Part shown: piece after piece, positions 57,534 through 64,000 of the stretch
Position numbering within the stretch: position 1 is the stretch's first letter
How the letters are laid out: the number at the start of each line of letters is the position of its first letter
Origin: Candidatus Obscuribacterales bacterium
GTDB lineage: Bacteria; Cyanobacteriota; Vampirovibrionia; Obscuribacterales; Obscuribacteraceae
DNA: 64,000 nt
Direction: 5' to 3'
NCBI GenBank assembly: GCA_019752635.1
Contig: JAIELX010000016.1
Location: 62,001 to 126,000, forward strand
Translations under genes and position numbers: made by a program
Notes under the pieces: model-generated
What the model was told of the DNA's origin: nothing
What the model saw: only the letters and a program-made list of their open reading frames with translations
The model's database searches: none

Positions 57534-58194
57534 GGTCGCGGGACCTCCGTCGGGTCGATCAATTTGTAGGATGCCGGTTGGCTACTTAATTGTCAAATGG
57601 GTCGGTTGGTATCGAAGGTATGACGGTTTGATCTTCCAGCGGACGCGTTTCGTCGTTACCTGCTCATATAAAGAGCTTATACATCCATGTTAACCAAATC
57701 TTAATGGCCGTCAATACACTCACGTGCGGTACCAAATCGGGAACGAAGCCCAAAACGCTTACCCCGGGTTCGATACATGGTCCGACGGCCATTTGAAATC
57801 CGAAAAAAAAATCTTTTCCTCACTCACTAAATATGGAGGCATGCTCAAAAAAGGCTCTCGCTTTCGCTACCGATCTATCACCACAGACGGAGGCAGCGTG
57901 TCGGGGTTCCCCACTCGGGGCGTGCCCATACCCCGCATGCGCTCCCGCTTTTAGCAAACAGCCGCCGACATCTACAAATCACGCAAACAAACCACGTGTG
58001 CACAGAGCACAGCCACCATTGGCAGATGCGCATCAGGACTGGAAGTCGATGCTGCGCCCAAAAAAGTGACCGGCAGATATAATTGACTCGTCGAAAAATC
58101 GGCTGGTTCGGGTATTAACGATCCCGATGAGCGAACAGCCGAAAGTGCCCGAGTGAGCAAACCTACGGAATCCCCAATCAGTTAGGACCGCATT
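57534..58194. other. Gene-poor interval, about 660 bases
   Basis: No convincing gene. Short open frames lack ribosome sites or family resemblance. Low-level signals are a palindromic TATAAGCTCTTTATA-like stretch near 57668-57682, a TATAAT hexamer at 58077-58082 on the plus strand without a good -35, and the exporter terminator at 58094-58142. No tRNA or known structured RNA was recognised. Confidence 0.45.
58094..58142 (-). terminator. Rho-independent terminator of the ABC exporter operon
   Basis: On the minus strand TCGGCTGTTCG pairs with CGAACCAGCCGA (one bulge) around a loop that holds a further small stem, followed by TTTTT (58094-58098 read in reverse). It lies about 50 bases after the exporter ATPase stop. 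Confidence 0.75.
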
Positions 58195-58983
58195 CTAGAC
58201 CAGAGCACCGCTGACTGGTGCGGAAAAAACTTTGGGCGCGATAGCAGACGGATCATCCATCAACTGTTTATATAAAGGAAGCATTTCCTTCACAGGTCCG
58301 TCCGCCAAGACATGCCCACCATTCATTACAACGGCTCGGTGGCAGTACCATTCAACCACGCTGGTTTCATGGGTGACGAAGATGATCGTCTTGCCTTTGC
58401 ACCGCAAGTCATAAACTTTCTCAAGGCACCGGTTTTGAAAACGGATGTCACCGACCGCCAGGGCTTCATCCACCAGCAGGATATCCGGATCAACCACCGT
58501 TGCACATGCGTATGCTAATCGAACCACCATGCCGCTCGAATAGGTTTTTACCGGTTGGTCCAGAAAGTCTCCAATTTCGGCAAAATTCGCGATCTCTTCC
58601 ATGCGGGCGGCCATCTCGTCTTGCGAGATTCCCAGAATCATTCCGTACATAACGGCGTTCTCGCGACCGGTGTATTCCATTTGAAATCCAGCACCAAGTT
58701 CAAGGATGGCGGTAACGCGTCCGTTCACTTTGACGCTGCCGGCCGTCGGCTGAAGTACCCCGGCGATGATTTGCAGCATGGTCGACTTGCCGCAGCCGTT
58801 CGGTCCCAATAGTGCGGTCATGGTGCCGCGCTCAAATGTCAAATTGATGTCTGTTAGCGCGCGAAACTCTCTATGGTAGGAGCGCGTATTCCGCCAGAGA
58901 AACTCTTTAAGGCGGTCTATTGGACGATCATAGATGTTGTAGTGCTTGGCGATGCCGCGAAGCTCAACTGGAAATTCGCTCAT
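58195..58983 (-). CDS. ABC exporter ATPase for polysaccharide (Wzt/TagH/KpsT type)
   Basis: Drives export of a surface polysaccharide or similar glycopolymer across the inner membrane. Walker A GPNGCGKST (60-68), signature YSSGMVVRLAYA and Walker B DILLVDEALAVGD are complete, and the H-loop is in FVTHETS. The N-terminal stretch (AKHYNIYDRPIDRLKEFLW) is typical of this subfamily. At 262 residues it lacks the C-terminal carbohydrate-binding domain of long Wzt proteins. It starts 7 bases after the permease gene, forming a two-gene operon that ends at a hairpin terminator. No glycosyltransferases are adjacent in the window. Confidence 0.94.
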   Translation of the reverse strand: MSEFPVELRGIAKHYNIYDRPIDRLKEFLWRNTRSYHREFRALTDINLTFERGTMTALLGPNGCGKSTMLQIIAGVLQPTAGSVKVNGRVTAILELGAGFQMEYTGRENAVMYGMILGISQDEMAARMEEIANFAEIGDFLDQPVKTYSSGMVVRLAYACATVVDPDILLVDEALAVGDIRFQNRCLEKVYDLRCKGKTIIFVTHETSVVEWYCHRAVVMNGGHVLADGPVKEMLPLYKQLMDDPSAIAPKVFSAPVSGALV

Positions 58984-58990
58984 TGCTGCC

Positions 58991-59878
58991 TCACATAATA
59001 TCGATGAAGGTCTTTTTCGTTTTGGAGAAGAAGTAATAGCCGGCGAACCAGGCTAACACACCAAATGCGGTATAGATTCCAAAACGAGTCCAGTCAGGCG
59101 CCAAGCCTTCCAGTAACACCCGACGATAGTCATTCACTATACCGCTCATCGGATTCACGTATGAAAGCCATCGAAAATTCTCAGGCAGTGCGGTTTCGGG
59201 ATACACAATCGGCGTCGCATACATCCACGCCGAAAGCGCTAGCGACATAAAGTGCCGAGTGTCGCGGACAAAGACACCAAAGCTGGAAAGGAACCAGGAG
59301 ATGCCGCAGGTCAGCACCAGTAGCGAGGCACTGATAAGAGGCACGTAGATTAGCGACGAGTGAACGGTACCGGTTACCAAAATGGAACCGACCAGCAGTA
59401 TCAGCAGCGCAAGCCCCTGACCGATGAAACTGGAGATGACGCTTACCAGAGGGAGTATCTCCAACGGAAAAACAACCCGCTTCACCAGGTTAGGATTTTC
59501 CAAAATGACGGTGGTAGACCGCGCTATGGATTCAGCGAAAGCGCCCCACGGAATCAAACCAGTCATGAGGCAAAGCGCAAAGTTACTGGTGCCGGGGGTG
59601 TTGCCGAATTTGACTTTCAGGATCACCGAGAAGAGAAAAGTATAGAGCAAAAGGTGTCCCGCTGGATTGATCAGCGGCCAGAACGACCCGAGCAAAGAGC
59701 CCTTATAGCGACCAAGCAGGTCGCGCCGAACCATCAATTTGGCCAAATCGCGAAAGCGCCACAGGTCCGCCATACGCGTGTTGACCAACGGCGACAGGTT
59801 GGAGCTGCCGGTCTCGTAGTAACCGCTTGCTACAGCCGGCGCGGCGTCCTCGCTCTTGTTTTTCAATTCAACAGGCAT
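58991..59878 (-). CDS. ABC-2 type exporter permease for polysaccharide (Wzm/TagG type)
   Basis: Membrane half of the exporter. ATG 59878 (MPVELKNKSED) has GGAG four bases upstream; a longer start adds a Cys/Ser stretch. Six hydrophobic segments follow an N-terminal amphipathic region (LVRRDLLGRYKGSLLGSFWP, characteristic of the family). Segments include LLLYTFLFSVILKV, LALLILLVGSILVTG and FGIYTAFGVLAWFAGYYFF. The conserved YANPMSG-like motif is YVNPMSGIVNDYR. The ATPase gene follows immediately. Confidence 0.93.
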   Translation of the reverse strand: MPVELKNKSEDAAPAVASGYYETGSSNLSPLVNTRMADLWRFRDLAKLMVRRDLLGRYKGSLLGSFWPLINPAGHLLLYTFLFSVILKVKFGNTPGTSNFALCLMTGLIPWGAFAESIARSTTVILENPNLVKRVVFPLEILPLVSVISSFIGQGLALLILLVGSILVTGTVHSSLIYVPLISASLLVLTCGISWFLSSFGVFVRDTRHFMSLALSAWMYATPIVYPETALPENFRWLSYVNPMSGIVNDYRRVLLEGLAPDWTRFGIYTAFGVLAWFAGYYFFSKTKKTFIDIM

Positions 59879-60027
59879 AGGTCTCCAAAGGTCCGAAGAG
59901 CATAGTTCGGCGGTATTGTCAGCCCCGAGGACAGAAACAAGCAGGCGCAAAGTTTACAAGATGATATCAGTTTGGGCGGTTTGCTTTATTAGCAGCAGCA
60001 AACCTCGCCTCGAGGCCCATTCGCAGG

Positions 60028-61254
60028 CTACGCCCGGTCTTCAAGTTTCGACATTAGGGCCCGGGTCCGTTTCATAAGCGCATCTTTATGTTCCGGATGG
60101 ACTTCAGCCAGGTATTTCTCGATTGCGGTCGCGGGGCTAGCGGCGTAGTGCTTGTCCAGCTCCGGCATGCGCTGAGGTCGCTCCGTCGCGGTCAGCTCAG
60201 GCTTCAATCGCAATGAAAGCGCGCTGGAAGCCGCGGAGCGAAGTGCGTCGTCGTCCACTTCATGAATTCGCTCTTGCGGCAGTGAGAACTTCAAACGGAC
60301 CACGGCGCCATCCAGCGATTGCTTCTGCAGCAGCGCGCACAAGGCAGCGGTCGGATTCGCAGACTCGCAAAGGTCCGCCTCCAACGTCAAAAACTTGCGA
60401 GGCTGAATCGAATGGAAATTGAGGGTTGTCTTGCCGCGTTCGATTTCAGCATGAATGAAGCCTTTGTCTTCTTTCTCTTCGCTAAAGTCCACCCGCTCTA
60501 TGCTGCCGGCGTATGCAATAGCAGGTTTAGCCGCCCGCAATATCTGATGTTTATGCACATGCCCCAGAGCAACATAGTCAACTCGTTCGTCAATGAAGAT
60601 ATCGAGGGGAAATGTCATCGAGTAGCCGGCCATCAGCTCCTCTTCCGCACCGGCTCGAGCCCGATCCAACATCATGTGGGCGGTCACTACGCTCGGTATC
60701 GTCGGGTCCAGCTCGCTGTAGAAACCGAACAGCATTTCCTGCACCAGTTGAGCCAGCGCGCGGTCAATCTCACTCCCGCTCATTGCAGCGTATTTATCCT
60801 TTGTCATCAGGAGATGCCGCGTAACGTGTGGAATCGCTATCAGTTGAAGCGGGCCGACAGCAGTCTGTATCACCATCAGGCGAGGATAATCAATGACTAT
60901 AAGACCCGGGACCGCAAGACTTTCGAAGACAGACATAGCATGACTGCCAGATGACTTCAAAATCTGATCGTGATTTCCCGGCAAAAGAATCGCCGGAATC
61001 TTCGCATCGGATAGTCGCTTCAGCTGAGTGGCAAAAGACTTCTGATAAACTGGCTCCGGCGCGGCATTGCGATAAGCGTCGCCGGAGAACAGAAAAACAT
61101 GGCACTTGTTGTCGATGGTAAAGTCCACCGCTTTGCGTAATGCCAAAGCAAAGTCTTCAAAACGAACGTTCAGCCCCGTTGCCGAGTTAATCCGTCCGTG
61201 GCTCTCGCCGGAGCCGAAGTGAATGTCCGAAACGTGAACCAGACTTATAGCCAT
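60028..61254 (-). CDS. SbcD/Mre11-like DNA repair metallophosphoesterase
   Basis: Nuclease of the calcineurin-like fold, partner of an SbcC/Rad50 ATPase in DNA end processing. Metal motifs are complete: DIHFG near the N-terminus, SGDAYRN, PGNHDQ, TAHMML and GHVHKHQ. The remainder (to 408 residues) is a capping region and a charged helical tail (EHKDALMKRTRALMSKL). ATG 61254 is chosen over the TTG two codons earlier. No sbcC is adjacent in the window; the partner may lie elsewhere. No signal peptide is seen. Confidence 0.9.
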   Translation of the reverse strand: MAISLVHVSDIHFGSGESHGRINSATGLNVRFEDFALALRKAVDFTIDNKCHVFLFSGDAYRNAAPEPVYQKSFATQLKRLSDAKIPAILLPGNHDQILKSSGSHAMSVFESLAVPGLIVIDYPRLMVIQTAVGPLQLIAIPHVTRHLLMTKDKYAAMSGSEIDRALAQLVQEMLFGFYSELDPTIPSVVTAHMMLDRARAGAEEELMAGYSMTFPLDIFIDERVDYVALGHVHKHQILRAAKPAIAYAGSIERVDFSEEKEDKGFIHAEIERGKTTLNFHSIQPRKFLTLEADLCESANPTAALCALLQKQSLDGAVVRLKFSLPQERIHEVDDDALRSAASSALSLRLKPELTATERPQRMPELDKHYAASPATAIEKYLAEVHPEHKDALMKRTRALMSKLEDRA

Positions 61255-61315
61255 TCTCAAACCATTATTGATGCTTGCCCTATTCTACAGAACAGCAGAA
61301 GAAAGGACGGCAATC

Positions 61316-61969
61316 TCAGCGTTTCATAACTGCAGGAATCAGCGCTGCGCCCCCGAGACTCAGCACTAAAGCAGCAAACAGCAAAACGGTTTGCATCTGT
61401 TGATACTGGTCACGAGCTTGCACCGAGGTTTGCTTCTTGCGTTCCTCATGCTGGATAACCTCATCAATCCGGGTATTCAGCTTATCAACGACAGAATAGA
61501 GCGCCCTGACGGATGGAATCACTTTGAGCATTCCACTCATACCTTCCGACTTTGAACCCGCCGCCTGCTCCTTAAGTTGCAACCCCAGCTTGCGCGTAAC
61601 GGCGACAATTTTATTGAGCTTACTCATCGGCTCTACATAAAACTGGTCATTAGCACAAAGTTTCTGGAGTTGCTCCAACTCCTGTTTTGCGGTTTCATAC
61701 ACCTCATCCACGGCGGAGCCACCGGGCAAGGGTCCATCGGACCCGCCCAAAGCTTCAACAAAATTGCTGCCGGACATGCTTGCACTTAACAGCGACCGCT
61801 CCATCGAAGTTGCACGATAGAGAATCTCCTGCGACTTCTCTATTTCCAAATTGGTATCAGCGAGCTTCTGACTTAGAAAAACAGCACCCGCAAGCACTGC
61901 CATTTGAATTATGGCGGCCACGATCAAGACCGGAATTAACTTGCTCTGCAATTCGGTTACCCCAAACAA
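61316..61969 (-). CDS. Sensor-only membrane receptor (CHASE3-like), 217 aa
   Basis: Looks like the input half of a histidine kinase or chemoreceptor. A first membrane segment (LIPVLIVAAIIQMAVLAGAVFL), an extracytoplasmic helical domain (about residues 35-185), and a second membrane segment (VLLFAALVLSLGGAALIPAV) are followed by only three residues (MKR) and a stop. There is no HAMP, kinase or output domain, and no continuation in another frame was seen downstream. It may be a true stand-alone receptor or the remainder of a larger gene. A tandem TTGACAA pair lies 100 bases upstream. Confidence 0.72.
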   Translation of the reverse strand: MFGVTELQSKLIPVLIVAAIIQMAVLAGAVFLSQKLADTNLEIEKSQEILYRATSMERSLLSASMSGSNFVEALGGSDGPLPGGSAVDEVYETAKQELEQLQKLCANDQFYVEPMSKLNKIVAVTRKLGLQLKEQAAGSKSEGMSGMLKVIPSVRALYSVVDKLNTRIDEVIQHEERKKQTSVQARDQYQQMQTVLLFAALVLSLGGAALIPAVMKR

Positions 61970-62068
61970 CCCGGAAGCCTGCCAACGCGTAGATCATAAC
62001 TGATTGCGTTCGATGGTGGCGGTTGCAAATCGCGGCATCTAATCATTCGGACCCAAAAAGCCAAAGCG

Positions 62069-62086
62069 TTGTCAAACAATTGTCAA
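62069..62086 (-). promoter_or_regulatory. Tandem TTGACAA repeats with 11-bp period
   Basis: On the minus strand TTGACAA occurs twice (62086-62080 and 62075-62069), 11 bases apart, about 100 bases before the receptor start. This spacing suits OmpR/PhoB-type regulators; each copy could also serve as a -35 box, though no good -10 follows at 17 bases. Confidence 0.4.
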
Positions 62087-62162
62087 AATTGAAAGCTCAT
62101 GCGGAGGTCCTGACTAGCCGATTGACCTTCTGACAAGTTTTGATTGGACTGGCTGGCTCAAG

Positions 62163-62186
62163 AAGACGGGTTCAGGAGCCCGTCTT
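62163..62186. terminator. Hairpin AAGACGGG/CCCGTCTT with T-run on plus strand
   Basis: AAGACGGG (62163-62170) and CCCGTCTT (62179-62186) form an 8-bp stem, followed by TTATT on the plus strand. No plus-strand gene is nearby upstream, so it either ends the TPR gene on the minus strand (weaker T-run) or a short plus-strand RNA. Confidence 0.6.
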
Positions 62187-62322
62187 TTATTCTGTCTGTC
62201 ATCGAAAGGGTTTCAGAGCACACTGCAAGTCCCGCGAATGCGGCAAAGCCAGCATTCACCGCAGGCAAACGCCGAGCCTCGTGACATGAGATTCCCTGAC
62301 CAAACCGATTGCTTCGACGCGA

Positions 62323-63969
62323 TTAGGAAACGCTGGATACTGCACCGGAAGCGGCTTTCGCTTTCGGATCGGATTCCGTTTGTACAACTGCGATGTAGCG
62401 TTCAATCATGGTCTGAAGTACCGAATCCAAGCGATGCTCGGCCCGGTCTGAAATCTCAGTCCACAAAGCCATGGCGGTTTCATACAAGTCGCGGCAAGCC
62501 GTATTCTTCTTCTGTAACTGATAGGTCTCAGCCAGCCCGGCAAAGCAACGAAACAGCGCTTCCACTTCTCGCGCCAACTTGCCCTGCTCACATACATTTT
62601 GCGAGGCCAGGAAAAGTTGTTTTCGCACGCTCTTCTCGTAGAGTTGCACGGCTTCTTTGTACATCTGCTCGGCGCGGGGGAAATTGCGTCGACGACAATA
62701 AATTTCTGCCAGTCCTGAAATATTGTTGGCGAGCTCGGGTTGTTTTGCGCCGTAATAAGACTCTTTGATATGCAAAGCCTTCAAATGAAGTGTTTCAGCA
62801 TTATCGTTCTGCTGTTTCCGGCTGTAGATATCAGCCAGAGCATCAATAGCCTGTAACTGCGAAGCAGGCGAGCTACGAATCACATCGCGAAACCAAATGA
62901 TGGATTTTAACGAAAACTCGCGAATTTCTCGCGTCACTGATTCAACGTAGTCGGCAAACGTGAACTTCCGCTGGGTTTCCGGCATTCGGGCAACAGCATT
63001 TCGCAACATGATGCTTTCAGGCGGCGACAATTTTACCGAGGGAGCTTTTTCTTCAACAGCGGACGCTAAGCGAGCAGAACGGTGCGCATCCAAATTGCGA
63101 AGATTTCCACCATCGCGACTTGCTTCCGCAACAAGCGCTGCAGCGGGAATCATCGAATGAGTGGAACGCCCGTCCATCGCACCGTATTCGGTGTCAGACC
63201 CTTCAGAGCTTTCCAGAAGTTGAATAGAATCAATCTTCTCATTCCCTCTAAAACTCTGCGGTTGAGAACTGAGCCAGACAGATGAGACGGCTTTTGATTT
63301 GGCAAGCAAGTCGAACGGCGTTGCCGCATTGCGAAGTTTGCGGCTCTCAGTGCGAGATCCATCTGCGTGTTCATCGATGCGTACACCGGTAATCTTCAAT
63401 GTGCGGGTTACGTCGGAACGCGTAATGCGCATGGAGCCATCGTGCAAAACTTCTACCAGACCGTCGATGCGATAATCACTTTGGCGATCTCCCGACCGCC
63501 AGAAGCCAGCATCTTCATAGTTCCAAGTCAGAGATGCGTAGGTGAACATCACCAGGGAACCGTCCTGGTTATACTTAAACTCAGCACATTCACCGCCGGT
63601 GAACTTTACGCTTATAACCTGCCCTGCCGCATTGCGCTCAATCGGTCCCTTTGCGGACAGAAGCGCTCCGCGAAGCGGTCGCGCAGCTGTTACCTTAGGG
63701 CCTGATTTGCTGGTCGGAGACTCGACGGAATGCTTTATGTCGCCTCGAGCCATAAACTGAGCAATCCCACCGCTGGGACGAGGATTGTTGCCCGTTGTGG
63801 TAGAGCTCACCGACTCAGTGTCGAAGTAGGCCAACGCGGCTTCAATTGATCCGGGCAAGACTTCGTCGAGCGCATCTTCAATACGACAGGCAGCTCTGGT
63901 CGAAGGCTCGGGATTCCGCGCATCGCGGTATTCAGATACGGTTTTGAAAGTTCGAGGTGATGAGGACAT
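62323..63969 (-). CDS. TPR protein with DG-type beta repeats, 548 aa
   Basis: ATG 63969 (MSSSPRTFKTV) is used; a TTG four codons earlier is possible, and no strong ribosome site is visible near the window edge. Residues ~105-215 carry a beta-rich stretch with DG turns (FKYNQDGSLVMFTYASLTWN; LHDGSMRITRSD; DEHADGSRTES), similar in style to the DG-repeat protein at the start of the window. Residues ~370-530 are tetratricopeptide-like of the kinesin-light-chain kind (AETLHLKALHIKESYYGAKQ; AEQMYKEAVQLYEKSV). A Ser/Ala tail follows. Function unknown; scaffold or envelope-stress role is possible. Confidence 0.75.
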   Translation of the reverse strand: MSSSPRTFKTVSEYRDARNPEPSTRAACRIEDALDEVLPGSIEAALAYFDTESVSSTTTGNNPRPSGGIAQFMARGDIKHSVESPTSKSGPKVTAARPLRGALLSAKGPIERNAAGQVISVKFTGGECAEFKYNQDGSLVMFTYASLTWNYEDAGFWRSGDRQSDYRIDGLVEVLHDGSMRITRSDVTRTLKITGVRIDEHADGSRTESRKLRNAATPFDLLAKSKAVSSVWLSSQPQSFRGNEKIDSIQLLESSEGSDTEYGAMDGRSTHSMIPAAALVAEASRDGGNLRNLDAHRSARLASAVEEKAPSVKLSPPESIMLRNAVARMPETQRKFTFADYVESVTREIREFSLKSIIWFRDVIRSSPASQLQAIDALADIYSRKQQNDNAETLHLKALHIKESYYGAKQPELANNISGLAEIYCRRRNFPRAEQMYKEAVQLYEKSVRKQLFLASQNVCEQGKLAREVEALFRCFAGLAETYQLQKKNTACRDLYETAMALWTEISDRAEHRLDSVLQTMIERYIAVVQTESDPKAKAASGAVSSVS

Positions 63970-64000
63970 AAAACAACCCAAATGAGGAATAAACCGGATG

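Larger units (their letters stand above)
61970..62322. other. Interval upstream of the receptor gene
   Basis: About 353 bases holding the tandem TTGACAA pair and the AAGACGGG hairpin. Short open frames present here have no ribosome site. No other structured element was recognised. Confidence 0.45.

Noticed and set aside
57720..57800. GGTTCGATAC-like stretch suggesting a tRNA T-loop
   Set aside because: Flanking bases do not pair into T-stem, anticodon arm or acceptor stem.
57833..58069. 78-residue open frame in the gene-poor interval
   Set aside because: The GGAGG nearby is misplaced relative to usable starts, and the sequence shows no family or structural signal.

Overview
The window looks like a chromosomal stretch of a Gram-negative-type bacterium of moderate GC content. 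Supporting signs are an MltG lytic transglycosylase, a Wzm/Wzt-type ABC exporter, a bacterial alpha-2-macroglobulin, GGDEF, Hpt and Ser/Thr kinase signalling proteins, many secreted or TPR proteins, frequent TTG/GTG starts and clear GGAGG-type ribosome binding sites. The mix of giant multi-domain proteins, DG-rich repeat proteins, TPR membrane proteins and a short animal-type transketolase reminds me of Melainabacteria/Vampirovibrionia (Obscuribacterales-like). That placement is inference only; the window has no rRNA or other marker that would settle it. No tRNA, rRNA, CRISPR array, IS element or prophage was recognised.

Layout. Positions 1-7.3 kb hold the end of lysS, a small hypothetical gene and, on the minus strand, a DG-repeat protein and an alpha/beta-hydrolase plus prolyl-oligopeptidase pair. 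From 7.4 to 19.2 kb come a TPR membrane protein, a tiny membrane peptide with its own promoter, a 2027-residue thioester-containing alpha-2-macroglobulin, a membrane Ser/Thr kinase, a degenerate GGDEF protein and a small ORF. Positions 19.4-29.9 kb are one 3497-codon gene. Its product has helical repeats, a hydrophobic segment, an FHA-like domain, a transglutaminase-like Cys-His-Asp domain and a C-terminal tip that looks like a HigB-type mRNA interferase toxin. From 29.9 to 45 kb lie a TPR/PH-like membrane protein abutting the giant gene, a patatin phospholipase, a small ORF over a response-regulator DNA-binding remnant, an M1 aminopeptidase, transketolase with two helical-repeat proteins, an Hpt protein, an Ala-rich membrane protein, and a sua5-purE-purK cluster. 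From 45.5 to 57.5 kb lie an M28 peptidase, a VWA plus Ro60/TROVE-like pair, mltG, a thioredoxin-fold/CDGSH/DUF547 operon, a protein with a 28-cysteine tail, and a divergent promoter region with two long dyad sites. The last part (58-64 kb) holds the ABC exporter, an SbcD/Mre11-like nuclease, a sensor-only receptor and a TPR protein.

How the genes may work together. Most units are housekeeping (lysS, tkt, sua5-purEK, mltG, sbcD-like) or envelope-directed (alpha-2-macroglobulin, exporter, peptidases, phospholipase). The best candidate for an undescribed system is the giant gene with its HigB-like tip, the small ORF upstream that shares a GTAGCGGTWAC element with it, and the TPR/PH-like gene that converges on it with no gap. 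Second candidates are the TROVE-like/VWA operon, the cysteine-tail protein and the dyad-rich divergent promoter.
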